Below, one piece after another: positions 28,930-37,671 of a DNA stretch of 64,000 bases. The stretch spans positions 124,001-188,000 of the forward strand of contig CANCQK010000003.1 in assembly GCA_947380295.1 (NCBI GenBank), written 5' to 3'. Every line of letters begins with the position of its first letter. Within the stretch, counting starts at the first letter, position 1. A model generated the notes under the pieces. That model was not told the origin of the DNA. It made no database searches and saw nothing but the letters and a program-made list of their open reading frames with translations. Origin of the DNA: Bdellovibrionales bacterium. GTDB lineage: Bacteria; Bdellovibrionota; UBA1018. The translations under genes were made by a program, and so were the position numbers.

Positions 28930-29928
28930 ATGAATTGCTCAAAAAATCCGCTTATCCTTCGCCCATGGATTACCGCCTGCTTCACCTTTTTAGCTTGGGT
29001 TGTAGGTTTAAGCGGATATGCTCAAGCCGGCGAAGCCATTCTAATCGACCAACTCATGGGGTACGTCAACACTCAGCCAATCTTACGATCGGATATTCAA
29101 AAATACCTCCGGACACTAGGGTTGAGAGCCCAAATTGACCCCTTATATGCCCACTCAGAAATAGCCAAAAAGGGCGAGAATATCAGTCAGGTCGAGGTCG
29201 TTGACGCTCTCATAAATAACAATCTCATTGAGAAAGAAATTCCAAAAACAGACGCCGAGGTTGAACAAGAAATTAACACAATTCAAAATGCCGGACATAT
29301 CGACAGAAATACGCTCAAGCTTGCATTACAGAAAGAGGGCTATGCGTTTCCCGATTACTTCGACCTCATTCGTGAGGCGTCCAGCAAAAAAGAACTCATC
29401 GGTCGAGAGATTCAACCTAAAGTGAGCATCTCAGAGGATGACATTAAAAATTACTACTTCAACCACTTACCAAAAAATTCGATTTCACATCGTGCGTTTC
29501 ACTTACAGCTGATCTCAGTAAATCCAAAGAACTACAAAATAGCTTCGTCAGCGACCAAAACAGCCCAAGACGCACTAAAAAAGGTAAGGCAAGGGGAATC
29601 TTTCGAAGAAGTTGCAAAAAGAGTCAGCGATGATGCAACTGCTCCCCAAGGCGGAGATCTAGGATTTATTGATGAAGACCAGATGAGTCCGGTGATTAAA
29701 GAATCAACTAAAAATCTGCAAATTGGACAGGTGACTGACGTTTTCACCGATTTAAATGGACGACATCTCATTTTAAAATTGGTCGACATCCGATCGAACG
29801 AAATTGAGCAGTTAGAAAAAATGAAAGATGAAATCCGCGCCCAACTCATGGCTAAAGAATATGAGCAGCAGATTAAACTCTGGGTAGAACGAAAAAGGCA
29901 GTCGGCCGTAATCCACGTAGAAAAATGA
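28930..29928 (+). CDS. surA: Periplasmic chaperone SurA-like, parvulin domain
   Basis: 332 residues. A signal peptide (hydrophobic about 14-28, ending YAQAGEA) is followed by a SurA N-terminal domain (LIDQLMGYVNTQPILRSDI) and one parvulin domain at about 180-275 (AFHLQLISVNP, GGDLGFIDEDQMSP, FTDLNGRHLILKLVDI). SurA escorts outer-membrane proteins to the BAM complex. There is one parvulin domain instead of the two in E. coli. The stop overlaps pdxA (ATGA), and the surA-pdxA pair is a common arrangement in proteobacteria. Confidence 0.9.
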   Translation: MNCSKNPLILRPWITACFTFLAWVVGLSGYAQAGEAILIDQLMGYVNTQPILRSDIQKYLRTLGLRAQIDPLYAHSEIAKKGENISQVEVVDALINNNLIEKEIPKTDAEVEQEINTIQNAGHIDRNTLKLALQKEGYAFPDYFDLIREASSKKELIGREIQPKVSISEDDIKNYYFNHLPKNSISHRAFHLQLISVNPKNYKIASSATKTAQDALKKVRQGESFEEVAKRVSDDATAPQGGDLGFIDEDQMSPVIKESTKNLQIGQVTDVFTDLNGRHLILKLVDIRSNEIEQLEKMKDEIRAQLMAKEYEQQIKLWVERKRQSAVIHVEK

Positions 29929-30926
29929 AAAAAAAAATACTTGCCTTAACGCCGGGAGATCCCGATGGGATTGGCCCCGAAATCACCTGGAAAACGATTC
30001 AAGCACTTCACCAGAAAGGCCTTCATCGCAATTTCGCCATTCTTTGTGTCGGGGCACAGGCCCCGTTTGAAAAGCTAGGTGCCCCAGTCGAAGTCTTTTG
30101 TTCCCACCAAAGCCCACCTTCATTCGAATCTGAACCCAAGGTATGGCTCTTGCCTGCACCCGGCCAAGCCCCAGGCTCTTTGTTTTTGCCGGGCTATCAA
30201 GCAGGCTGGGCGATTGAACAGGCGACTCAACTCGTACTCAAAGGCCAAGCAGAAGCAATAGTCACTGGACCCATCAGCAAAGATCGCCTTCAAAAAGGGG
30301 GCTATCTTTATCCAGGTCATACGGAGCTCTTGGCTCAGCTTTGCGGGGTCAAAGAGGTCACGATGATGCTCGCGAACTCGCATCTTCGGGTCAGCCTCGT
30401 CACCACGCACGTTGCGCTTGGTGAAGTGCCCAGCACTCTCACCCCTGATCGAATCCGCCGAGCGGTTAACCAAACCGTTATGAGTCTTAGAAAGTTTTGG
30501 AAAATCCCTCGTCCCAGGGTTGCTCTTTTGGGCCTAAACCCTCACTGTGGCGAATCTGGACTTTTTGGCCGCGAAGAAATCGACGTAATCCAGCCCTTAA
30601 TTCAAACGATCCAAAGGGAACTGGATCAAGATGCCCAGATCCAAGGGCCATTCCCTGCGGACACCTTCTTTGCACAACAGTTTAATCTGCCGCCGACCGA
30701 CCGATTTGACGCGGTCGTCTGTATGTACCATGATCAAGGATTAATTCCTGTGAAGCTTCTTGATTTTCATAGAACCATCAATATAACTTTGGGGCTCCCT
30801 ATCGTTCGAACTTCCGTGGATCATGGGGTAGCCTTTGACATTGCAGGCAAGGGAATTGCAAATCCGTCAAGCCTTCAAGCAGCTTTGGAGCTTGCGATAC
30901 AGTTAGCTAGCAAAACTCATCACTAA
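29925..30926 (+). CDS. pdxA: 4-hydroxythreonine-4-phosphate dehydrogenase
   Basis: NAD-dependent enzyme of the DXP-dependent pyridoxal phosphate pathway, cytoplasmic; 333 residues. Motifs: TPGDPDGIGPEI at the N-terminus and the metal-binding histidines in YPGHTELLAQLCG, LNPHCGESGLFG and MYHDQGLIPVKLLDF. The start overlaps the surA stop by 4 bases, indicating translational coupling. A Pro/Gln-rich segment of about 20 residues (near 65-85) looks variable. Confidence 0.96.
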   Translation: MKKKILALTPGDPDGIGPEITWKTIQALHQKGLHRNFAILCVGAQAPFEKLGAPVEVFCSHQSPPSFESEPKVWLLPAPGQAPGSLFLPGYQAGWAIEQATQLVLKGQAEAIVTGPISKDRLQKGGYLYPGHTELLAQLCGVKEVTMMLANSHLRVSLVTTHVALGEVPSTLTPDRIRRAVNQTVMSLRKFWKIPRPRVALLGLNPHCGESGLFGREEIDVIQPLIQTIQRELDQDAQIQGPFPADTFFAQQFNLPPTDRFDAVVCMYHDQGLIPVKLLDFHRTINITLGLPIVRTSVDHGVAFDIAGKGIANPSSLQAALELAIQLASKTHH

Positions 30927-30941
30927 GAAAGAGACCTGAGC

Positions 30942-32378
30942 ATGACTCAACTTATCATTCCACCTTCTATTTTCAGAGAGTATGATATTCGCGGTATTGC
31001 CGGAAAAGACTTAAATCCGAATTTCGCAGAAGCTCTGGGAAGGGCTTACGCTCAACTCATCCAAGGCAGAACACCGACTGCATCCAGAAAGAATTTAACC
31101 GTAGCCGTTGGACAAGATTGTCGCCTCACCAGTGATAGCTACTCAAACGCCCTGGTACAGGGAATGGTGCAGAGTGGACTTGATGTCATTCGACTTGGAG
31201 TTTGCCCAACACCACTGACATACTTTAGTGTTCACGACCTCAATCTCGACGGTGGCATTATGGTGACCGGCTCCCATAATCCAGCCAATTACAATGGTTT
31301 TAAAACCTGCGTGGGAAAAGACACCATCCACGGTTCCAAGATTCAGGAAATCAGGATTCTCATGGAAAAGTCTCTCAACGTGCCCTTTTCCCCATCGCGC
31401 ACCGGAAAGGTTTCTGAATACCCCATCATCTCCAGATACATCGATTATGTGATTTCAAAGACCAGACCTGTTCGAAAGATGAAAATAGTCTTAGATGCTG
31501 GAAACGGCACCGCAAGCACGGTCGCCCCAGAACTCTTCGAAAAACTGGGAGCTGAAGTGATCCCCCTTTATTGCGAACTCGACGGAAGATTTCCCAACCA
31601 TCACCCAGATCCAACGGTTCCTGAAAACCTCAAGCAGCTCGTAAAAACAGTTCTAGAAGAAAAAGCTGACTTCGGTTTGGCCTTTGACGGAGACTCTGAT
31701 CGCCTCGGAGTGGTAGACAATCAGGGGAGAATTCTCTACGGCGATGAGCTCATGGTTTTACTCTCTCGCACAGTCTTAAAGGAGAATCCTGGTGCGACGA
31801 TCATCTCAGAAGTCAAATCAAGCCACCGCCTCTATGATGATATCCGTGCCAAAGGTGGAAATGCAATCATGTGGAAAACGGGCCATTCTCTGATCAAATC
31901 CAAGATGAAAGAGACCCAGGCTGCTCTGGCTGGAGAAATGTCAGGCCACATCTTCTTTGCAGACCGCTACTTTGGCTTCGACGACGCCATTTATGCTGGA
32001 GTCCGAGTTTTTGAGATCCTATCAGATTCAACCCGTCCTTTGTCGGACCTGCTTGCTGACTTGCCCCCGAGCGTTTCTACTCCAGAAATTCGAGTCGAAT
32101 GCCATGAAGCACTCAAATTTGAACTGGTCGAAGCAACTAAAAAGCTCCTGCACTCTAAATATGAAATTACTGATATCGACGGAGTCCGTGTAGCCTTCAC
32201 GGATGGCTGGGGACTGGTGCGTGCTTCAAATACACAACCCGTTCTGGTCTTGAGATTTGAAGCAACCTCCATTACCGGACTCGAAAAGAATCGAGAAGTC
32301 GTTGAGGCTGCTCTCCGGAGAGCAGCTGAGCAGATTGGTCACCCACCGATTGACACTACTGCATCAGCTGGACACTAG
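30942..32378 (+). CDS. Phosphomannomutase/phosphoglucomutase
   Basis: Alpha-D-phosphohexomutase, 478 residues, interconverting hexose 1- and 6-phosphates for surface polysaccharide or LPS sugar synthesis. Key sites: the phosphoserine loop TGSHNPANYNGFK near 106, the Mg loop DGDSDR near 248, the sugar loop GEMSGHIFF and the phosphate-binding loop RASNTQPVLVLRFEA at the C-terminus. Similar to AlgC/ManB of the PMM/PGM subgroup; substrate preference cannot be read from sequence. Distance to pdxA is 15 bases. Confidence 0.93.
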   Translation: MTQLIIPPSIFREYDIRGIAGKDLNPNFAEALGRAYAQLIQGRTPTASRKNLTVAVGQDCRLTSDSYSNALVQGMVQSGLDVIRLGVCPTPLTYFSVHDLNLDGGIMVTGSHNPANYNGFKTCVGKDTIHGSKIQEIRILMEKSLNVPFSPSRTGKVSEYPIISRYIDYVISKTRPVRKMKIVLDAGNGTASTVAPELFEKLGAEVIPLYCELDGRFPNHHPDPTVPENLKQLVKTVLEEKADFGLAFDGDSDRLGVVDNQGRILYGDELMVLLSRTVLKENPGATIISEVKSSHRLYDDIRAKGGNAIMWKTGHSLIKSKMKETQAALAGEMSGHIFFADRYFGFDDAIYAGVRVFEILSDSTRPLSDLLADLPPSVSTPEIRVECHEALKFELVEATKKLLHSKYEITDIDGVRVAFTDGWGLVRASNTQPVLVLRFEATSITGLEKNREVVEAALRRAAEQIGHPPIDTTASAGH

Positions 32379-32381
32379 GTG

Positions 32382-32410
32382 TTGATTCCGCTTTCGTTTA
32401 GCGGATCAAT
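32382..32410 (+). terminator. Hairpin between the hexomutase gene and uvrA
   Basis: TTGATTCCGCT and AGCGGATCAA pair with one bulged base around a TTCGTTT loop. It sits just after the hexomutase stop and ends 20 bases before the uvrA ATG. No U-run is visible. It could be an attenuating or mRNA-processing structure. Confidence 0.3.
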
Positions 32411-32429
32411 TGGGTTATTCACGTAGGAA

Positions 32430-35027
32430 ATGAAAATAGACTCTCCATTGAATCTGGTAAACGATGAAGCCATCATCGTTCGAGGGGCACGAGTACATAA
32501 CCTCAAGAACGTCGATGTTTTCATACCTAGAAATCAGCTCACCGTTATTACCGGGCCATCGGGATCAGGAAAATCGTCCCTTGCATTTGATACCATCTAT
32601 GCAGAAGGTCAAAGACGGTACGTGGAGAGTCTATCGGCCTACGCTCGGCAGTTTCTAGAACAACTCGACAAACCCGATGTTGAATCCATCTCTGGCCTAA
32701 GCCCGACGATTTCAATTGAGCAACGCACCACCAGCTACAATCCACGCTCAACCGTCGGAACCGTCACCGAAATCTATGATTATTTACGACTCCTATTTGC
32801 CCGAATAGCCAAGCCTTACTGCTGGAAGTGCGGTGGAAGTATCCAGTCTCAAACCCCACAGCAGATGGTGGACCAAATCCTGGCACTCAAAGAAGGAACA
32901 CGAGCCTCAATTTTAGCCCCAATCATTCGGGGGAGAAAAGGAGAGCATCAGAAGGAGTTAGAGCAACTCAGACAGCGTGGTTTCGTCAGAGTTCGGATCG
33001 ATGGCGAGGTCCTTGACCTATCTGAGGACATCCGAGTCGATAAAAACAAGAAGCATTCAATCGAGGTCTATGTTGATCGCCTCATTCTAAAAAAGACCGA
33101 CCCTGGGGCCCTCGCCTCCCGTTTGAGCGACTCAGTCGATTTGGCCCTGAAATTAGGCGAAGGACTTTTAATTCTGGAAACATCCGAGGACTCAGGACGA
33201 ACTGAGAAGCTCATGTCCGAGCGCTTTTCCTGCCCTACCTGTCAAATCAGCTATCCGAGTCCCGAGCCACGAACCTTCTCATTTAATAGCCCAATGGGGG
33301 CCTGCCCCTCATGCGAGGGCCTGGGAACTGACCCAGATCAAGTGAGTGAGCTGCTCGATGAGCAGCAAAGTGAAACCGATATTCCCAGAGTTGAGCCGGA
33401 TGTATCTCCTGAAGCAATTCCTTGTCCAGAGTGCCAAGGCGCGCGCCTAAAAAAAGAAAGTCTCTGCTATCGCCTCAATGACCTAAATATCTATCAAATT
33501 GGACAACTCTCAATCGAAGAGGAATTAAGCCTTTTCAAGAACCTAGAACTCTCCCAAAGAGAGATCTTGATTGCAGATCGCATTCTAAAAGAAATTCGAG
33601 ATCGCCTTCAGTTTTTAAATGAGGTCGGGGTCGGCTACCTCAACTTGAATCGAACTGCCCAGACCCTCTCCGGTGGGGAAGCCCAGAGAATCCGTCTCGC
33701 TACTCAAATTGGAACCTCGTTAGTCGGAGTCATCTACGTTTTAGATGAACCCAGTATCGGACTCCACCAAAGAGACAATGAAAAGCTGATCTCAACCCTC
33801 ACTCGGCTCCGAGACCTTGGAAATACAGTTTTAGTGGTCGAACACGACCGCGAAACCATGGAAAAGGCAGATTGGATTGTCGATTTAGGACCCGGTGCTG
33901 GGACTGAGGGCGGCACTGTCGTCGCTGCGGGCACTTACCCGGAAATCCTAAAGATCGAAAACAGCATCACCGGCCAGTACCTCAGCGGAAATTTGAGGAT
34001 CGAAGTTCCCAAAAAACGGCGCCCCTGGAACCCAGAAAAAAAACTTGTCCTCACTGGCGCAACTCAAAACAACTTAAAAAACGTCTCCACCGAAATCCCG
34101 CTCGGGCTCTTTACTTGTGTTACCGGCGTATCAGGCAGCGGAAAAAGTACCCTCATCATCGACACCCTGTACCGACTTCTGCTCCAATCCGTTTATCACG
34201 TGCCGGCAAAGAACTTAAAATTTCAGCACATTGATGGGCTGGAACTCGTCGATAAAGTCATCGATATTGACCAAAGTCCCATTGGTAAGACCCCGAGATC
34301 CAATCCCGCTACCTACACAGGCCTCTTTACACTGATCAGAGATTTATTTGCTCAACTCCCCGAATCTCAGATCCGCGGATACGGTCCGGGACGCTACTCC
34401 TTCAACGTGAAAGGGGGCCGGTGCGAGGGCTGCCAGGGCGACGGCATGATGAGGGTAGAAATGCATTTTCTACCGGATGTTTTCGTCCGATGTGAAGTCT
34501 GTGGGGGCAAGCGCTACAATCGGGAGACCCTCGACGTCCGCTATAAAGGCAAAAACATCTCCGAAGTACTAGCGATGACAGGGGCTGAAGCACTGGAATT
34601 TTTTGATCCTATTCCAAGCATTAAAGCCAAACTTAAAGTCTTGAATGATGTAGGACTTGGCTATCTCGCGCTCGGTCAGAGCGCAACTACCCTCTCAGGT
34701 GGCGAAGCTCAACGTATTAAACTTTCAAAAGAACTTTCTCGCCGAGGCACAGGAAAGACCGTCTACATCCTAGATGAGCCATCGACTGGCTTGCACTTTG
34801 ATGACATCCGTAAACTCATTGCTCTCCTCCAGGCACTAGTTGACCAAGGTAACACTGTCATTGTGATCGAACACAACTTAGACATCATTAAAGTGGCAGA
34901 TCATTTGATTGACTTGGGACCTGAAGGTGGAAAAGCAGGAGGGGAGATCATTGCTTGTGGCACACCAGAAAAGGTTGCAATGACCAAGGGAAGCTATACA
35001 GGGAAATTTTTAAAAAGTTATCTATAG
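32430..35027 (+). CDS. uvrA: Excinuclease ABC subunit A, shortened
   Basis: DNA damage sensor of nucleotide-excision repair, 865 residues versus about 940 in most bacteria. It has two ABC ATPase modules (Walker A at 42-49 GPSGSGKS and near 565 GVSGSGKST; signatures [12 protein letters not shown] twice), the first zinc site near 267 (CPTC, later CPSC) and the second near 664 (CEGC, later CEVC). The UvrB-binding region near 130-245 is present. The shortfall is located: between [10 protein letters not shown] and CPECQGARL only about 35 residues remain where E. coli has over 100. The ORF is clean, so this is a natural deletion. Confidence 0.95.
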   Translation: MKIDSPLNLVNDEAIIVRGARVHNLKNVDVFIPRNQLTVITGPSGSGKSSLAFDTIYAEGQRRYVESLSAYARQFLEQLDKPDVESISGLSPTISIEQRTTSYNPRSTVGTVTEIYDYLRLLFARIAKPYCWKCGGSIQSQTPQQMVDQILALKEGTRASILAPIIRGRKGEHQKELEQLRQRGFVRVRIDGEVLDLSEDIRVDKNKKHSIEVYVDRLILKKTDPGALASRLSDSVDLALKLGEGLLILETSEDSGRTEKLMSERFSCPTCQISYPSPEPRTFSFNSPMGACPSCEGLGTDPDQVSELLDEQQSETDIPRVEPDVSPEAIPCPECQGARLKKESLCYRLNDLNIYQIGQLSIEEELSLFKNLELSQREILIADRILKEIRDRLQFLNEVGVGYLNLNRTAQTLSGGEAQRIRLATQIGTSLVGVIYVLDEPSIGLHQRDNEKLISTLTRLRDLGNTVLVVEHDRETMEKADWIVDLGPGAGTEGGTVVAAGTYPEILKIENSITGQYLSGNLRIEVPKKRRPWNPEKKLVLTGATQNNLKNVSTEIPLGLFTCVTGVSGSGKSTLIIDTLYRLLLQSVYHVPAKNLKFQHIDGLELVDKVIDIDQSPIGKTPRSNPATYTGLFTLIRDLFAQLPESQIRGYGPGRYSFNVKGGRCEGCQGDGMMRVEMHFLPDVFVRCEVCGGKRYNRETLDVRYKGKNISEVLAMTGAEALEFFDPIPSIKAKLKVLNDVGLGYLALGQSATTLSGGEAQRIKLSKELSRRGTGKTVYILDEPSTGLHFDDIRKLIALLQALVDQGNTVIVIEHNLDIIKVADHLIDLGPEGGKAGGEIIACGTPEKVAMTKGSYTGKFLKSYL

Positions 35028-35033
35028 AAAACA

Positions 35034-35060
35034 CGGGGTAGGCTTTACAGCCTAACCCCG
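35034..35060. terminator. Bidirectional terminator between uvrA and atpE
   Basis: CGGGGTAGGCT pairs with AGCCTAACCCCG (one bulged A) around a TTAC loop, between two convergent genes. A second inverted repeat, AAGATCTA and TAGATCTT (35069-35076 and 35084-35091), surrounds the atpE stop, with an A/T run between the arms. Together they probably end transcription from both sides. Confidence 0.7.
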
Positions 35061-35082
35061 AATTTCCTAAGATCTAAAAAAA

Positions 35083-35400
35083 CTAGATCTTGATCTTGAT
35101 GAAAGCTACGACGAAAGCGTAGAGAACTAATGATTCGATCAGCGCGAGACCGATCATCATTGGAACAAACACTTTATCGCTAGACGCAGGGTTGCGGCCG
35201 ATTGCTTCCAAAGCAGCAGTTGCAGTTCTACCTTGGGCAAGTGCACCACCAAAAGCTGCAACGCTGATTGCAAATGCAGAAGCCAGTGAAGCATATGGGT
35301 CAGAATGTCCAGTTGCGATCTCTTCAGCTGCCATAGCAAATGAAGAGCCAAAAGTTAGAAACGCAACCCCTAACAATACGAGAGTCTTACGAAAATTCAT
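35083..35400 (-). CDS. atpE: ATP synthase F0 subunit c
   Basis: Rotor-ring subunit, 105 residues from the ATG at 35400 (a start 12 bases upstream is also possible). An N-terminal signal-like hydrophobic segment (TLVLLGVAFLTFGSSFAMA) precedes the two-helix hairpin, so the protein is longer than the usual 75-90 residues and may be processed. The ion-binding carboxylate is Glu in LALIESLVLYAF. Counted from the upstream ATG, Gln60, Glu93, Ser94 and Tyr98 fall in register with Q32, E65, S66 and Y70 of the Ilyobacter Na+-binding ring; the Thr after Ser is Leu. F1 genes are not in the window. Confidence 0.93.
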   Translation of the reverse strand: MNFRKTLVLLGVAFLTFGSSFAMAAEEIATGHSDPYASLASAFAISVAAFGGALAQGRTATAALEAIGRNPASSDKVFVPMMIGLALIESLVLYAFVVAFIKIKI

Positions 35401-35421
35401 TTTTCCATCCATCCTTTCTTC

Positions 35422-36135
35422 TCAATGGTCATGTGATGTTGACATAGAAATATAGACCATCGTCATCAAACAAAAAACGAAGGCCTGAATAAAGGCTACT
35501 AACACTCCCAAACCATAAAAGATTACAGGCAGGAGGAAAGGAACCAATTCACTAAAAACTGAAAGAACAATGTGGTCCCCGAGGATATTTCCTCTAAGAC
35601 GAAGCGCCAGCGAAAGCGGCCTGAACAAGTGAGAGGCAATTTCAATAATCACCAAAAGAGGCGCTAACCACAAAATAGGACCCAAAAAATGCTTGAGATA
35701 GCCAATACCGTGGGCTCTGAACCCAGCGAAATTGTAATAAATCAAAACAAAAATACCAAGCGCTAGGGTCGTGTTCAAATTATCAGTACAAGGCTGAAAA
35801 GCAGGGATCAAACCGATTAGGTTGGCTGCGAAAATAAATATGAAGATACTTCCCACAACGGGGAAAAACGTCGCTGCATTATGATGCCCCAGGACCGACT
35901 CACACAATGCGTAGAGTTTCTCAGCCAAAATCTCGAAAAAATTTCGGTACGTCAGTTTTGAATCTGGAACCAACCCCCCGTCAGACTTTTTCATTGCGGC
36001 TACCAGCTGATTTTTGGCCACAAAAGTCGTGACCACTAAAATCAAGCCCAACAAAATAGTCATTGCCACGTGGGAAGGCAGATCCTGAAGGAAAGGAATG
36101 TAGGATAATATGTTTACGCCATGCTCTTCATGCAT
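35422..36135 (-). CDS. atpB: ATP synthase F0 subunit a
   Basis: Stator membrane subunit forming the two ion half-channels, 237 residues. The essential Arg lies in LFRPLSLALRLRGNILGDHI; the residue after LRL is Arg instead of the common Phe. An unusual acidic/His start (MHEEHGVN) precedes the first helix. It lies immediately upstream of atpE and downstream of the two small accessory genes, so the cluster is an F0 membrane-sector operon separated from atpF, H, A, G, D and C. Confidence 0.95.
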   Translation of the reverse strand: MHEEHGVNILSYIPFLQDLPSHVAMTILLGLILVVTTFVAKNQLVAAMKKSDGGLVPDSKLTYRNFFEILAEKLYALCESVLGHHNAATFFPVVGSIFIFIFAANLIGLIPAFQPCTDNLNTTLALGIFVLIYYNFAGFRAHGIGYLKHFLGPILWLAPLLVIIEIASHLFRPLSLALRLRGNILGDHIVLSVFSELVPFLLPVIFYGLGVLVAFIQAFVFCLMTMVYISMSTSHDH

Positions 36136-36139
36136 TTTC

Positions 36140-36562
36140 TTATTTTCCTTTTCGTTCTCTCAAATGCCAGAGAAATCCTCCAGCAAGAGGTACGATCCAA
36201 AGCGTTCCAATACCCGTTAAGTACCCAAGCAGAGTAATTTTCTGCCCTTCTAGCAGAACTACAATAAAAAGTCCCATGCAAATTAACTTTAAAGAGCCCC
36301 AAATCCACAGCTGGATCGATTTTTGCCCCCTATTTCGAGACTGAGTTCGCCTTTCTTCAAGAGCGGAGTAAAACACCATTCTTAAAACAAAAAGATCAAG
36401 AATGGACAGGAACCAGAAAACGAAAACACCCCTCTGACTAGAGGATCGAGAAGGGGAGTCTTCCAGGAACTGAATCAGGGCGAGACTCAAAATCAGCAAA
36501 ATGAGTCCAACTCCTCCAAAATATCTAATTTGCTTTTGCAGTGTATGATGATTAGTTTTCAC
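36140..36562 (-). CDS. AtpI-like four-helix membrane protein
   Basis: 140 residues with four hydrophobic segments (near 15-30, 48-66, 88-106, 110-130). Position directly before atpB and topology fit the ATP synthase subunit I family, which helps assemble the c-ring or deliver Mg. Sequence motifs of AtpI are weak, so the call is contextual. It lies 4 bases before atpB and ends in a basic tail. Confidence 0.6.
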   Translation of the reverse strand: MKTNHHTLQKQIRYFGGVGLILLILSLALIQFLEDSPSRSSSQRGVFVFWFLSILDLFVLRMVFYSALEERRTQSRNRGQKSIQLWIWGSLKLICMGLFIVVLLEGQKITLLGYLTGIGTLWIVPLAGGFLWHLRERKGK

Positions 36563-36575
36563 GTCGCAACCTGAA

Positions 36576-36809
36576 TTAGCGGTCTTTTTGAGTCAGTTTG
36601 TACAACTGGTAAAAAGCTAAGGCTAAGCCCACCATCGGGCATAAAATTAAAATCCAATCTGAGAGGTGAAACTTTGACCAGGCTAAATAGCCTAGCGCCA
36701 ACCCCCCCAGAGTATATCCAACCACTTCTCCGAGAACTATCCAAATCAGGCCAAGCTTCTTCCATCGCTGGTCCGGTTTATTTTCCATAGGATCTCGGTT
36801 GGTTAGCAC
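36576..36809 (-). CDS. AtpZ-like small membrane protein
   Basis: 77 residues. Two helices with the glycine pattern GEVVGYTLGGLALGYLAW resemble the F0F1-ATPase gene 1 (AtpZ/AtpQ) family, which pairs with AtpI in front of F0 genes and has been linked to Mg/Ca transport and rotor assembly. An ATG 21 bases downstream (MENKPDQ) is also possible as the start. Confidence 0.7.
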   Translation of the reverse strand: MLTNRDPMENKPDQRWKKLGLIWIVLGEVVGYTLGGLALGYLAWSKFHLSDWILILCPMVGLALAFYQLYKLTQKDR

Positions 36810-36828
36810 AACCAGAAATGAGCATCAA

Positions 36829-37671
36829 TTAACGTTTTCTCCTCCGGTGAGCCATTCGCTCGCGGATTCGAATGAGCTTGATCTCAATGACGTTAGGAGA
36901 AGGGTAGGTCTTTTTTAACTCCGAGTAGATTCTAAATGCCTCTTCCAATTGATCCAGTTCCTCCAAACATGAAGCGATCCCAAACCTGGCTTCGGAAATG
37001 AGTTCGCTTTTAGGGTAGTCCTGAATGAGGTGTTCATAAGCAGAGATCGCTTTTTTGAAGTCTGAGGCATCTCCCTCTTTTGCACCCACCTGTCTCTGTC
37101 CTCGGGTGTAGTGGGTCATACCCACTTCGAAGCTCGCCTTTTCCGACCAAATTGTTTTCGGGTATTTCTCAATTATTCTCTGATAAGTCTGTAACGCCTC
37201 AGAAAACTGAAAAAGAAAGAAATGGCTCTTAGCAATTCGAAAGTAAAAAGACGGCGCCTCATCCGAATGGGCGTAAGCCTTGAGCAAGCTGTGATAATGG
37301 AGGATCGATTGCTCGTAATTCTCAAGAGACGAGTAAAGTAGGTCACCTATTTGGGTCTGAGCACTCCAGATGAGTTGGATATCGGAGGACTTTTGGATAA
37401 AAGTCCGCAACTTTTGAACCGCCTCAGAATACTGCCCTAAAAAAAGGGCTTGAGTTGTAGCAGCCCTAAAAAGCGCCTGCTGAGCGAGTTCGCTAGAGGG
37501 ATCTTTTACGACGACTCTCTCAAACTCGGCTACAGCAGCAGCATAGTTCTTGTCCCCCCAAAACCGCTCAGCCAAAGAGTAATGGTGACGGGGACTATCT
37601 ACGCTGCACGCAGATCCCAGTAACAGGTTGAAGCCAAGAAAAGCTCCCAAAACCCCCCGATTGCTCATCAA
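36829..37671 (-). CDS. TPR lipoprotein, BamD/YbgF-like
   Basis: 280 residues. N-terminal signal with a lipobox-like GSAC (Cys22), then at least five tetratricopeptide repeats (e.g. [53 protein letters not shown]). It resembles outer-membrane lipoproteins of the BamD family, but it could equally be another TPR lipoprotein; the BamD C-terminal region is not recognisable. The start overlaps the gyrA stop by 4 bases. The C-terminus is very basic ([11 protein letters not shown]). Confidence 0.72.
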   Translation of the reverse strand: MMSNRGVLGAFLGFNLLLGSACSVDSPRHHYSLAERFWGDKNYAAAVAEFERVVVKDPSSELAQQALFRAATTQALFLGQYSEAVQKLRTFIQKSSDIQLIWSAQTQIGDLLYSSLENYEQSILHYHSLLKAYAHSDEAPSFYFRIAKSHFFLFQFSEALQTYQRIIEKYPKTIWSEKASFEVGMTHYTRGQRQVGAKEGDASDFKKAISAYEHLIQDYPKSELISEARFGIASCLEELDQLEEAFRIYSELKKTYPSPNVIEIKLIRIRERMAHRRRKR

